Assembly: GCF_019097595.1 (NCBI RefSeq)
Contig: NC_080719.1
Coordinates: 10,177,501-10,241,500, forward strand
Length of the DNA: 64,000 bases
Source: Hemibagrus wyckioides
Taxonomy: Eukaryota > Chordata > Actinopteri > Siluriformes > Bagridae
Direction of reading: 5' to 3'
In this document: piece by piece, positions 1-11,927 of the stretch
Layout of the letters: every line of letters begins with the position of its first letter
Position numbering within the stretch: position 1 is the first letter of the stretch
Program-made: the position numbers and the translations under genes
The notes under the pieces: model-generated
What the model saw: only the letters and a program-made list of their open reading frames with translations
Told to the model about the DNA's origin: nothing
Database searches by the model: none

Positions 1-2314
1 AATAACAAATTCACAAGACGCGTTTAATTTCGGGGTGGTGTCAGTAATTCCAGGCTGCATCACATCACCCCATTATTGATTATTTTCCTAGAACAGCATG
101 CCCTGTTATGTTTGATTCCTTATTTAGAACATCTCAAATTTATTCCATTTTGTTTCAACATAACCATCAGTTTCAAATGACAGCTGGATTTTCTCGACTT
201 ATGTTTCATGAATCCACGTTTTCTCATAAAATAAATAAAAAAAGAGGTCACATTTTGTGTCGAAGAATATCTGTTTCCATTTGTTAAGGGTCAGGCCGGT
301 TAGACTCAATGACCCGTGGCTTTAAAGAGTCCTCAAACAGAGATCCTACCTAAACATGGTCCTGATTTGTTCTGTTTGATATCTGAAGCCTTGGTAATCT
401 GTAGCGTGTGAAAGTCCAGCATGTCTAAATCTTTATGGCACCACCACACATGGAGCAAGCATCCCACAGACATGAGGATAAACAACTACACAGCACTCCC
501 GTCGTTTCCTTAGATCTCCAAGAACTTTAGTGATTTATTATTATAAATTAAGTCTCAATCTTTGTAGTTTTATTTATTTACTTTGTCTCACAAATAACTT
601 GTCATAGATCAATGATTTTTTGCAGCCTTACTTAACTAACGCATTAGCTAGTTCTATATGAACTTTATCACACATGCTGTTGATGCTTTTGCCCTTCCCC
701 TGCTTTCATTAGTCAGTGACCTGTATCCCTTTTGTCCTCTTCATCCCCTCATGGCAAAAAACGAAACTGTTGTGCACAACAGGAAACTGAACGGCCTCTG
801 CTATCAGGAGCAGCTTCCTTCACAGCAGAAGCTGTCGGTGTAATAATTTTGACCAAGGTTTCGCCCATTTCCTGCTCAAAGGAGGGACGCTAGGGCACTC
901 CCTGGCCTGGAGTCTTGTGTACATTATGTAAAGCATGCCTTTAAAAATTGCCTTTTCATTACTGATCATAAGGTGCAGTTTGTTTTAATGGTAAAATTGG
1001 TGAGAGACCAGCACTCTGCTTATAGAGTCCAAGGAAGGTGTGTATATATTGATATTTTGACTGCTCTGTTAATTAGTTAAACTTCCTGGTAAGTGGATTT
1101 TTTGCTGTAGGGGTTAAATTGTGTAATGTTTGGACATACTCTTTACCGCTGACCTTACAACGCACAGCCACTTTACATGACACAAGGTGGAGTGCCTTAC
1201 TGAAAAGACACTGTGTTTTATACACAGTATTTTCACATATAAAGGACCTTTTCAATGCAGTGCATGTGAGTTCTCACATTTATTTTCATATGTTTATTTT
1301 TCACACACTTGGCTTACACACTTAGTTTCATTTTTCAAATGTGGTTCTCTTACATGAACAGTTCTTTTTTTATATGATGTGTTTCATTACTCATCATGAA
1401 CTGTATTATCCCGGCCAGGGCCATAATGAGTCCTGACGCCGGCCCATTACAGGGCACAACGCACACACACACTTATGCACACCTAAGGGTAATTTTGAGT
1501 AGCCTATCCACCATCTGGTAGGTTCTGGGTGGTGATAATAATAATAATAATAATAATAATTAATAATAATATTAATAATAATGGTTTTGGTAAATAGTAA
1601 AAATGTTATTTTATTATTTATTTATTTTTTTGCTAGCTGGCCAATGGTGCCCAGAATTGTGCACAAAACTGTACATTTTTGCCTTACTTTACACAACTGT
1701 ATCCAGACTCTTACCTCATATATACTGTATACACATAAGCCAGAGTCCTATAGGTCAAAAGTAGTTTATATTTATTAGCTGGACTCGACGCCATTTGACA
1801 CCACAGTCATTCTCCAGTAACTTACCATCTGCCAGTAACTGTCACTCATTTGAGACGTAACAAGACACTGTAGAGAAGAACACGGCGTCACAACAGTCAT
1901 TATTTATGTACTAACTGATCAAATAACAGCCATTCTGTGTTACTATAACATTAGCTGCTGGCTACAGACTTTTATGTAACTAACATAGCATCCAAAATAG
2001 GTAGCATTCTTGGTAAGAGGATGAATGTATTTACTCTTCACTGGAAGCCAGATGACATCTCTGGCAGTATTCGTGGATGAATATCTTGAAATTTGACACC
2101 CAAAACCAGGCAGATGTCTAAATATGTACTGTATTTCAAACACACCCTGGTCATCATGCTAACAAATATCCTTGTAGAATATGAATTCAGTGTCCAGCAA
2201 GCCGTAGACTGGTACATACTAGCAATTGCTTTTGAAATCCCTGCAGATGCAGTAATGCAGTGTTGAAAATTACTATTACGAGATAGTGGTACTACAGAAA
2301 TCGAATTAGAATTG

Positions 2315-2318
<4 letters not shown>
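1..2318. other. Left-edge non-coding stretch
   Basis: No coding gene is supported here. The open frames are short, lack recognisable domains and overlap on both strands. A short (ATA)n tract lies at about 1,536-1,582. Bases 1,385-1,530 resemble a decayed copy of the tRNA-derived SINE found elsewhere in the window. This would be intergenic DNA upstream of il16. Confidence 0.6.
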
Positions 2319-2394
<76 letters not shown>

Positions 2395-2397
2395 TTT
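2319..2397. repeat. (TA)n microsatellite followed by a T run
   Basis: An uninterrupted TA dinucleotide tract runs to about 2,386 and then passes into about 12 T residues. Nothing coding overlaps it. Confidence 0.95.
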
Positions 2398-3407
2398 AAC
2401 GAAGACAGAGCAATCCTTAAATCTCGCTCTCTAAACCAGGAAGTAGTCCCTAGTAATGTCATTAACATCTGTTCAAATCTCATTAGCATCTGCCCAACCA
2501 TGAATATGCAAGCATATCAGCTAACAAATTCCTAGAAGTGTCTGCAACAACAGTGCATTTTTAGGTCAGCTGCTAGAAGGATGCACGCCCCTGTAGCGGT
2601 TGTCGTCCTTGACATCTGTCCAGTATATTCAGCTCCAATCATCCGTGATTCCTCCCAGCTTAAAGTAGCTGGCAGCATTTCAAACCCAGCTGAAATTCCT
2701 CAACCTTCTCCTCTGGCTGACACTCCTATCATGACTTGATCTACATTTGATTTGACCCCCTGTATCCCTTGCGCCACTACTGGCTTCGCCCAGGGCTATT
2801 CTTATTTCTCAACAGCTCTTCTCTGGCACATGTTATACAGTAGCGTCTTTGTGTGGCTCACGCCCAAAAGGCTGTGAGCTTCAAAATGGGCCACGTGGCC
2901 TCATGTTTGGACTAAATGCTCAGTGGAATAGCACAGCCAACTCTTTTCTCACCCCTCCTTCTGGTGTCTGGCTCCCACTGCACAAACTCTTCTCCATGCT
3001 GGGTGGACGCCTTGCTAGGCGTTCTATTGTCTGCTCAACCTCCAGAGAGGACCAGAGGTCAAGTGACACACAGGAACGTAGTGTTGCGCCATTAACGTAA
3101 TGAGAAAAACACTCCACCTGTGGAGCTGACAGAGCCGGAAGACTGCTGATCCTAATCAGGCTTGGGAACAAAAGGACGTTTTCCCATGAAGAGCCCAAAG
3201 CAGGTGGTCGGCTGCCAAATGCACACTCATTGAAAGGGGTGTTTTTTTCCTAAAGCTGAGACGACAGAAGGAAATGTGATCTGAGCAGCAGCATCGTGTA
3301 AGCAGGGTGCTATGTCACCAATTGCATCTGAAAGAATCCGTCCAGTCCTTCCGGACCAGGGTCAGCAATCATGCTTAGACAGTGCACAATGTGTACATTC
3401 CATAGAA

Positions 3408-3408
<1 letters not shown>
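2398..3408. other. Non-coding stretch between microsatellites
   Basis: I see no gene and no clear repeat. Open frames of 83-92 codons exist on both strands around 2,850-3,200, but they overlap one another and carry no recognisable motif. Confidence 0.5.

Positions 3409-3487
<79 letters not shown>
3409..3487. repeat. (TATC)n microsatellite
   Basis: About 19 uninterrupted copies of TATC directly abut the left end of the Tc1 element at about 3,489. The plus-strand open frame over it is a tetranucleotide artefact. Confidence 0.95.
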
Positions 3488-3488
<1 letters not shown>

Positions 3489-4742
3489 CTATATTGCCAA
3501 AAGTATTCGCTCACCTGCCTTGACTCGCATATGAACTTAAGTGACATCCCATTCCTAATCCATAGGGTTCAATATGACGTCGGTCCACCCTTTGCAGCTA
3601 GAACAGCTTCAACTCTTCTGGGAAGGCTGTCCACATGGTTTAGGAGTGTGTTTGTGGGAATTTTTGACCATTCTTCCAGAAGCACATTTGTGAGGTCACA
3701 CACTGATGTTGGACGAGAAGGCCTGGCTCTCAGTCTCCGCTCTAATTCATCCCAAAAGTGTTCTATCGGGTTGAGGTCAGGACTCAAGTCCTGAGGTGCA
3801 GGCCAGTCAAGTTCATCCACACCAGACTCATCATCCATGTCTTTATGGACCTTGCTTTGTGCACTGGTGCACAGTCATGTTGGAAGAGGAAGGGGCCAGC
3901 TCCAAACTGTTCCCACAAAGTTGGGAGCATGGAATTGTCCAAAATGTCTTGGTATGCTGAAGCATTCAGAGTTCCTTTCACTGGAACTAAGGGGCCAAGC
4001 CCAGCTCCTGAAAAACAACCCCACACCATAATCCCCCCTCCACCAAACTTTACACTTGGCACAATGCAGTCAGACAAGTACCGTTCTCCTGGCAACCGCC
4101 AAACCCAGACTCGTCCATCAGATTGCCAGATGGAGAAGTGCGATTCGTCACTCCAGAGAACGCGTCTCCACTGCTCTAGAGTCCAGTGGCGGCGTGCTTT
4201 ACACCACTGCATCCGACGCTTTGCATTGCACTTGGTGATGTATGGCTTGGATGCAGCTGCTCGGCCATGGAAACCCATTCCATGAAGCTCTCTGCGCACT
4301 GTTCTTGAGCTAATCTGAAGGCCACATGAAGTTTGGAGGTCTGTAGCGATTGACTCTGCAGAAAGTTGGCGACCTCTTCGCACTATGCGCCTCAGCATCC
4401 GCTGACCCCGCTCCGTCAGTTTACGTGGCCTACCACTTCGTGGCTGAGTTGCTGTCGTTCCCAAACACTTCCACGTTCTTATAATACAGCTGACAGTTGA
4501 CTGTGGAATATTTAGGAGCGAGGAAATTTCACGACTGGATTTGTTGCACAGGTGGCATCCTATCACAGTTCCACGCTGGAATTCACTGAGCTCCTGAGAG
4601 CGACCCATTCTTTCAAAAATGTTTGTAAAAACAGTCTGCATGCCTAGGTGCTTGATTTTATATACCTGTGGCCATGGAAGTGATTGGAACACCTGATTCT
4701 GATTATTTGGATGGGTGAGCGAATACTTTTGGCAATATAGTG
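3489..4742 (-). mobile_element. Tc1/mariner-family DNA transposon, nearly intact
   Basis: The left end (about 3,489-3,518) and right end (about 4,713-4,741) are perfect inverted repeats of about 28 bp. They begin ACTATATTGCC and end with CGCTCACC at the inner side. TA dinucleotides lie at both edges, as expected for the TA target duplication of this superfamily. The element is about 1.25 kb and carries one transposase reading leftward. It inserted beside the (TATC)n tract. The perfect ends and single coding lesion suggest a relatively young copy. Confidence 0.93.
3569..4608 (-). pseudogene. Tc1-family transposase, one frameshift
   Basis: The reading frame opens at an ATG complementary to 4,606-4,608 with [10 protein letters not shown] and runs about 260 codons. 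It then shifts frame near 3,835 and continues in a second frame to a stop at 3,569-3,571. The N-terminal part has the paired helix-turn-helix layout of Tc1 transposases, with a GRPRKL linker motif. The catalytic part shows the first Asp in LWSDESHF, the second in FQHDCAPVH and the terminal Glu in LNPIEHFWDEL, which fits a DDE triad. The frameshift lies between the second Asp and the Glu, so this copy should not make active enzyme. Total length, about 346 codons, is normal for the family. Confidence 0.9.
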
Positions 4743-4776
4743 TATATATAAAGATGAAGCTGTAGACTATTGGAAG

Positions 4777-4925
4777 TCCAATGCAGTTTTGTTTGTATAG
4801 CACACAGACATTGTCACAAAGCAGCTTTACAGAACTCTGGATCTAGATTTTGATCACTACAAGCAAGCCAGAGGAGACACTGACAAGGAGAAACTTCCTG
4901 AGAAGACATGAGAAAGAAACACTGA
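4777..4925. repeat. Dispersed repeat copy (shared with 7,110-7,300)
   Basis: This stretch shares ordered blocks with 7,110-7,300: an AGTTTTRTTTGT start, a GATCTAGAT block, a CCAGAKGAGAC block and a CAAGGARAA block before a GAAGAAA-like end. It looks like a copy of a fish interspersed repeat. The class cannot be told from sequence alone. Confidence 0.5.
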
Positions 4926-6150
4926 AAGTCAGTATAATTTACTGTCTGTACGTTGAAGTCAGTATTTTTTCTATTCTTTTCAACACTGTGATTATTACAG
5001 GTCTTGAAACTCTTTTAAACAATACAAACACGTTTAATACAATTTGAGAAAATTGTATTAAATACTTTTGTCTTTCAACTGCAGCAGAGTGTGCAAAATT
5101 TACACTATGGCATTGTCCCACATGTACAATAAACTGAAAATGTCTATAATAAAATATAAAACAGCCAGCATCCCATACTCCAGGTGCTACATCACAGGCC
5201 ACATCAGTGTTGCACTTCCTTCTTTGCCATCCATTGGTTCACTAATGAGAACCAGCAGAAAGGCTGTCCTATGGGAGCATTCCTTATGGATGATGTCATC
5301 AGTCCCACAGAGTTAGCCTTCAAAATTATAAATAATCATGCACAAATGAGTTACTGATGAACAAACTGCAGAACTAAGACTCTGGAGAACCAAAAGCTGA
5401 TTTGGTGAACATGCTTATTGCATGCAATTGTAGTATTGTGGCTAACGGCAAACCCAGAATAGGTAGTGCCTACACACCCACACACACACATACACACACA
5501 CTGGGATTCCTGGATATCCTGTGTTTACATACACATAGTGGAGTGTGAGGTTTCACAGATTCATTCGAGGCTCTCTAACGGAGTGTAAATCGTCTGCCGC
5601 TCACTGTAATATCATAAAACTCTCCAGAGTCTTCAGTGTTGACGAATGCTGGTTTTTACTAGACAGCATGCTGAGGACAGTGAAGGAAAACAATGCATGT
5701 AGTGTCTGACAAAACTGAGCACAGACAGCCTCACACCGAGGCTTGGCAGCCATGCAGGAACTGTGTGTGTGTGTGTGTGTGCATGCATGCTTTACTTTAA
5801 AATATTGCATGGTGTTTCTTATGCAGGGCAGCCAGAGTGCAGGTTCTTCCTCTTGGCCTGAGCACTCATCCCTGACTGTTCTTCTCTTTCTGGACCTGTC
5901 AGAGTCTCACTGTCTTTTTCAGTTCAATTCTGTGAGCTTTATTTGCATGATAAATAGCAGCAGTATATTTGTCTTGGCAAAGCTCTGCTTACAGAGTAAG
6001 GAATAATAAGAGATGAAAAAATGGGAAATTCTAGAAATAGAAAAGATGAATTGTAAAGTATGTAGTTCTCTCTGTTTCTCTTTTTCACTTGTTGTGTCAC
6101 TTTTTCTGCACATCTCTCTCTCTCTCTCTCTCACTGTGTATAATTTTTTT
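4926..6150. other. Non-coding stretch
   Basis: No gene is seen. A short CA-rich tract is at about 5,475-5,505, a (GT)n tract at about 5,762-5,780 and a (TC)n tract at about 6,113-6,132. Open frames here are short and run through these tracts. Confidence 0.5.
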
Positions 6151-6275
6151 GTCTCTCTTCTCTTCTCTTCTCTTCTCTTCTCTTCTCTTCTCTTCTCTTC
6201 TCTTCTCTTCTCTTCTCTTCTCTTCTCTTCTCTTCTCTTCTCTTCTCTTCTCTTCTCTTCTCTTCTCTTCTTCTC
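6151..6275. repeat. (TTCTC)n pentanucleotide array
   Basis: About 24 near-perfect copies of a pure-pyrimidine pentamer. The open frames on both strands come from the repeat and are not genes. Confidence 0.95.
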
Positions 6276-6945
6276 ATCACTATATAAAATCATCAACACT
6301 CTAGTGTGGATGTGTCCCAAACCTCAATTCACTATGTACACTACATAAACTTTTACACCACACCATCATCAGTCCACTAGGGCCTTGTATCAATCTACAC
6401 AGCCTATGCACTCTCTAGGCCATATAACCCATATTACAGATGTCTCAGTATTAGTCCCTTGTGGATGTGTCCCAAACCACACGCTTTATTCAGCATACAA
6501 GCCACAAAATCATCACAGATGTCTAAGCTTCCTCAACTCGCTGTGAACATAGCTGTGTTTCATATATAGGTAGTGATAATAGGTAGCTAGATAGATATTC
6601 TCTATATAATGGCCATCATTTGCACCTCTCACACTTATATTGACTGTAGGCCATAACAGATGCCTCACACACCTAAAATTCACACACTGTACAGGCCACA
6701 TGAACCCCATGACAAACATGTCACTGCCATTATAGGCATGTCTCAAATTACACACACTATAGGCCAAAAGAAATAACAAAACACATCAAAGGTTTCACTA
6801 TTACTCTGTCAAATCATCTACAATGAACACGCATTATGGGTGTACCTGTGTGTCACTGTTTGGACACTGTATAATGTGGTGCTTTATGGAATTTAATTCA
6901 TTCTATGGATACTGAGCCTGTCCCTGGAACACTGGAGGCAAGGCA

Positions 6946-6977
<32 letters not shown>

Positions 6978-8047
6978 CTTACACACACACACACACTCAC
7001 AGGAAGAAACATGTGAAACCTCAGAAGAAGAAACCAAGCTCAACATCGACCTCTGGGACCATGAGGTGGCAACTCTCCCTTTTGAAGCAACATGCCTCCT
7101 CAGTACACAATTTCAATTCAGTTTTATTTGTCTAGTGCAGAAATCCAGATAAAGATCTAGATCCTGACTGAGCATGCCAGATGAGACAGTGGCAAGGAAA
7201 ATCCTTACAATCTTCAGATGGTATGAGGAAGAAATCTTGATGGGAACTAAATCAATAGGGAACCCATCTTCTTCTGGGTGGCACCTGATAGTGGAAACCA
7301 TATACTATAATGTTAAGTAGCCTTTATTTGTCACACACACATTACTGCACAGTGAAATTTTTTCTTCACATATCCCATCCTTCGAGGGTTAGGGTCAGAG
7401 GGGATGATGCACAGCAGAAGAAAGTAAATCACATACTAGATATTAACAAAAGCACTCACAAGACACACCCAAACACATGTGACTGAACATTAGGCCTGGA
7501 GTCAGCGTGCTACACACACACTATTAATGCCAAATAACTCACTACTCAGATCAGCTTTGTCTGTTTGCTCATTTAAAAATGAAATCTTTTGGTGTCTTTA
7601 CTTAGTTACTACATTGGCAAATTGTGCTGACAAATTGTCCAACAGTTGTGTTAACAGTTTTTTCCCCACTTTTCACTGTAGTTCTTTCACTTTTCAGATT
7701 TTTTTTACAATCTGATATTCATCTCATTTACTGCAAAATAAAATCTAATAATATTTTTTAATATCTTGGGAAAGAAAATCTTTGTTTTGCATGTTATTCC
7801 TAAAAGTAAATAATAATTTAAAAAAAATCATCCACAGTCAAGAGTTTGCATAAATGTTGGACGATTTTGATCCTTCAATGCACTTTTCCCCTGTCATTTT
7901 CTCTTTCAGTTTAGTTCTACTTAGATTTCATCTGGGGATTTTTTTTTGAGATTCATTGATGCATAGTTTACCTTCAGTTTTAGTTGTAGTACTCCCTTAC
8001 TAACACAGTGGATTAAATGTCTATCCACATGCCTTTATAATTTGATT

Positions 8048-8049
<2 letters not shown>
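6276..8049. other. Non-coding stretch with decayed repeats
   Basis: No gene is supported. Two related segments begin GTGGATGTGTCCCAAACC at about 6,305 and 6,459, which suggests a diverged repeat or transposon. A (TC)n tract lies at about 6,946-6,970. Bases 7,110-7,300 are the second copy of the dispersed repeat at 4,777-4,925. Bases 7,318-7,430 (CCTTTATTTGTCACACAC and onward) look like another interspersed repeat. Confidence 0.5.

Positions 8050-8110
<61 letters not shown>
8050..8110. repeat. (AT)n microsatellite
   Basis: An uninterrupted AT tract abuts the left inverted repeat of the Tc1-like element at 8,111. TA-rich DNA is a natural target for that superfamily. Confidence 0.95.
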
Positions 8111-8113
<3 letters not shown>

Positions 8114-8607
8114 CCAGTCAAAGGTTTGGACACATGTTTATTTCTTCAATGCTGAAGGCGGCCGAAATACACAATAATGTCCTTTGAACAGTTGATATTG
8201 AGATATGTCTGCTACTGATGCTCTGTAAAGCCTTCATAACGGCTCTAATCTGAGGTGCTGTTAATTGGTGATTTCTGAGGCTGGTAACTCTAAATGAACT
8301 TCTCCTCTGCAGCAGAGGTAAGTTTTGGTCTTGCTTTACTGGGATGGTCTTCATGTGAGCCAGTTTCATCATGGTGCTTGATGGGTTTTGCAAATGCACT
8401 TGACAAGAACTATTCCAGAACACCTGACCTTCGTGTCTTAAAATAACAACTGACTGTTTTTTGTTGTCATTACATATGGATTACTTAAGTCCATGTGTGT
8501 TATTTCATAGTTTTGAAATCTCCAGTATTGTTCTAGAATGTAGAAAATAAATCCCTAAACAAAAAACATTGAATTAAAAGGTGTGTCCAAACTTTTGACT
8601 GGTAGTG
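8111..8607 (-). mobile_element. Non-autonomous Tc1/mariner-like element
   Basis: The ends are inverted repeats: TTACCAGTCAAAGGTTTGG on the left and its near-complement (GTGTGTCCAAACTTTTGACTGGTA) at 8,581-8,604. At about 0.5 kb the element is far shorter than a full Tc1. A minus-strand open frame (8,118-8,423) has no catalytic triad, so I read it as leftover internal sequence. It depends on a related transposase or is dead. Confidence 0.85.
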
Positions 8608-9918
8608 TATATATTTTTTCAATATGTATATTTTTTTCAGTCGTCATTAATATCTTTGTTTTACATTATTTTTTAAAAGTAAATGTAAAATGTTCATTTG
8701 AAAATATTCACTTTCACTTTTAGAATTATTTGCCTACCCGAAATGACATCCTCTTTCTGCAATCGTGCAGTTCGAACACGTGTAACATCGAGTGGTTCCT
8801 ACTGAGCAAAAAATGAATATCTAATAAAATGTAAGGTTATTTTTAACCAGCAGATGGAGCCATGCGAGTGTATAAGTTTAAACACAAGGTATAGATCCAC
8901 CTCTGTGCACTCATTGTAAAAAAAAGCAAGAAATGAAATGCACACCAATTCTTCTTTAGATTTATGCTTAAACTGCTACACACATAAACACAATAAACAT
9001 TCAAAACATCATTGTTTAGTTAAGAAATAGATTTATTTTTTTGTATGAACATCAAACAGCTGAATAAGTCTGTATTTTATCCAGTAGTAAGCCTTATTGC
9101 CCCAGTAAAAACCACTTTAAGCACCAAGCTAATGGTGAGAAGGAAATTCTCTTCATCTGCTAAATGAAGGTTGCAAAAGACCCTTCTTGATCAAATCTAC
9201 GTTACTAACAGGCTGCAGTGTGTATGTGTGTGTACATGGTTCAGTCCCGTCTGTGTACTGTGTTTGTTTAGGCATTCCTGTCCACCACGTGATTCCTGTG
9301 AGTTTTTCACACTGGCTGCATTCAGGGCAACAGTGTGCATGCGAGTGAGTGTATGTGTGTGTCTGGGGTTAATCAGGAGAGAAATTCCCTTCCAGGCCTT
9401 TTTTTTTTCAATCCAGACTCAGGCCAGCTTGCGTCCACTTTAACACAAACACTCGCACACCGCATCACCACAGACTGAGCGAACAGAGAGCTCTTTATAC
9501 ACACTCCCACAGTGAAATCCTCACACATTAGACGAAAGCACTGGGTCAACCAGGAAAATCCTGGTAAGAATCAAATTCAAAATCCGAATGTGACAAATAC
9601 ACAGTTTATGGATTGTAAAGCTACTTTAATGGACTAGAGTAGGGGAAGGATGGTCAGCAGATTCCAATCTGAGCTTACAGCTAAGAGGTTAAGGTTTATG
9701 AGTCCAACAGAGGCATTTCTAGCACTCTTGAGATTTGAACTCACAGTTCACTCTGTGATCTCATTTTAAAAGAATGTGGAATTTATTGGCAAAAATTCTC
9801 ATTTATTCACTATTATCTTTGCCCAAAATGTTGATTGTTTTGGGTGTGTCTCAGCAAATAAGGGATACAAATAATGCAGATACAAAGTTTATTAACCCTT
9901 TTTAACCGGTACATTAGT
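8608..9918. other. Non-coding stretch
   Basis: No gene or clear element is seen. The DNA is AT-rich with a GT-rich patch at about 9,215-9,365. Confidence 0.5.
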
Positions 9919-10270
9919 GTGATAGAAAAATATCAGCGAGAATCAAGGGGAAGGTGTACAAGACAGTGGTGAGACCGGCTATGCTGTATGGTTTAGAGAC
10001 AGTGTTACTGACAGGAGTTAGTGCTGGAGGTAGCAGAGCTGAAGATGTTGAGGTTCTTTTAGGGAAGTTAGGGAGGCCAGATTAAGATGGTTTGGATATG
10101 TTCAGAGGAGGGAGAGTGAGTATATTGGTAGGAGAATGTTGGATACGGATGTAATAAATGAGGATATGAAGCTAGTGGGTGCAAGTGTTAAAGATGCAGA
10201 AGATAGGGATAGATGGAGCGAGATGATTTGCTGTGGCGACCCCTGAAAGGAAAAGCCGAAAGAAGAAAAA
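9919..10270 (+). mobile_element. Non-LTR retrotransposon (LINE) 3' relic
   Basis: Plus-strand translation gives broken blocks that read GKVYKTVVRPAMLYG, then RLRWFGYVQ-like residues, then ICCGDP near 10,230. These resemble the conserved C-terminal tail downstream of the reverse transcriptase in RTE-like fish LINEs. The tail ends in an AAGAAGAAAAAG stretch. The frame is interrupted, so this is a dead 3' fragment; the clade call is tentative. Confidence 0.6.
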
Positions 10271-10902
10271 GAGAAGAACCGGTACACTGGTATTCTATTT
10301 CACTGGAAGAATGTAATCGACTTATCTGACATTTTCAATCAGTATAAACAATTATTTTATCGCCAGGAGTCTGATATAAAATTAGTCAGGACACTGACAG
10401 TTGACATGATTATGAGGAAGCGTTTGGTACATCGCCAAGAGCAGAAATGGGTTTGATATCACTATTTACTTTGAAGATAGAAACATTTGTGAAGAAAAAA
10501 AACACAAACAAAAAAGCATTTTAGGTTTTTTTTTGGAACATTTCAAATATATTACCCCCAGTATGCTAGGAAAAAATAGAAACACTCATGAAATCCAATG
10601 CTGAACATGGACACAACAAAACTGGAGGAAATTCAAACACTGGCAAACAAATCCAAATCAGTAGGCAAGTTCATAATCCAAATAATCCAAAAACAGGAGT
10701 TCTTGTGAGACAGACACCCTGGACATGGTACAAACCCATCCTAGGCCTAAATACATGATGAATGCGATTTATTTGCATTAATGTACACAATATTTTAATC
10801 CAAAGTTTTTGTGTCTGTCTCTTGTATGCTTCTTCTGCTAGGCCCATATGGGACACCAGTACATCGAAGGGGACCACACACACACATAGACACGCACATA
10901 CA

Positions 10903-11105
10903 TTCACTCATTCACACTTAGTGGCAATTTAGCATAGTCAGTGTATCTACCAGCATGTTTCTAGATACAGGGAGGAAACTGGTGAACCAGGAAGAAATCC
11001 ACAAGGACATGAGAACATGTGAAGCTCATGTCTAGACAGTAATCAAGATTGACCCCAGGGATCCAGGAGCTAACAAAGCTACCTGAGGCACCACCGTGTT
11101 ACCCC
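10903..11105 (-). mobile_element. tRNA-derived SINE copy (minus orientation)
   Basis: Blocks match the repeat at 25,008-25,289: a CATTCACTCATTCACAC start, GGCAATTTAG, GGGAGGAAACTGG, GAGAACATGTGAA and a CACCGTGTTACCCC end. The right end is the tRNA-like head read on the minus strand. The copy is well diverged. Confidence 0.6.
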
Positions 11106-11400
11106 TAAACTCATAAACTACAATAACATTAAGGTTTTAAGTTACCATTGTTAACATTTTTTGTTTTTTTGATATATAGTAATAAAATATGCAGCTACCA
11201 TGAGGGATTATTGGACCGATGTTATTTAAAGAGTACCACGAACACACCAGCACCCATAACAAAGCATAGTAATCATACATATCATACATTTCAGTGGGTG
11301 TGGTCGGGTAGCTCAGCTGTTTAGATGTCTGATGCTGCCGTAGTAAAAACCAGACAACTGCGTAGAATCTCTTCTTGACTTCGGTTCTGTAAAGTTTTAT
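11106..11400. other. Non-coding stretch
   Basis: Nothing recognisable. An open frame of 95 codons on the minus strand has no motif support. Confidence 0.4.
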
Positions 11401-11703
11401 ATAATTGCTTTTCTGTGAAGACATGCAGATGTGGTGTTTATTGGAAGTGAGCGGTGAAAGTTCATACAGTCGCTGCTGTGTGTGTGTGTGTGTGTGTGTG
11501 TTCGTTCAGGAGGAAAGACTGAAGCAGTGTGCAGCAGAGTAGGTGTGAGGTCAGCGTCCATGAAGGAAACTCTCTCTCTCTCTCTCTCTGTGTACATGTG
11601 TTTTGATGGCCACTCTGCTCCGTGAGAGGACTCTTGTGTTCAGCTGGCTGCTTTGGAGGGCGGGAGTATGGATGGGTGTGTAACTGTGCCCAGTCTCAGA
11701 TGA

Positions 11704-11747
<44 letters not shown>

Positions 11748-11927
11748 CCAGAGAGAAAAGGAGAGAAGGGAAAACTTGTTTCACAGTGCACCTTTTATCG
11801 CCCAGCACGAAGAAACCCACTGCTCCTTCTTGACTCTTCTGAATGGATGAATTCCGTAAAAGCCATTTAAGGAACAGATAATTCTCCTCCACCTGGACAT
11901 TTTCGTATGAACAGATGCTCAGCATCG
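11401..11927 (+). other. il16: Possible il16 5' exon region
   Basis: This is a hypothesis. A consensus splice donor (ATCG followed by GTGAGT) ends a possible exon at 11,927. The ATG at 11,915 gives MLSI plus one base, which is the phase needed to read through the acceptor at 19,399. The join adds about 24 codons without a stop before the ATG at 19,458. Another ATG at 11,907 would run into a stop after the junction. Upstream DNA is rich in (TG)n at 11,477-11,500, (TC)n at about 11,571-11,590 and (GA)n at 11,703-11,744. No clear TATA box is seen. The exon's 5' edge cannot be placed. Confidence 0.35.

Noticed and set aside
3312..3794. 160-codon plus-strand open frame
   Set aside because: It runs through the (TATC)n tract and the antisense of the transposase C-terminus, so it is an artefact.
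5919..6348. Open frames of 71-133 codons on both strands
   Set aside because: They are produced by the (TTCTC)n and (TC)n repeats and have no other content.
8118..8423. 101-codon minus-strand open frame as a gene
   Set aside because: It lies wholly inside a 0.5-kb Tc1-like element, with no catalytic residues; it is leftover transposon sequence.
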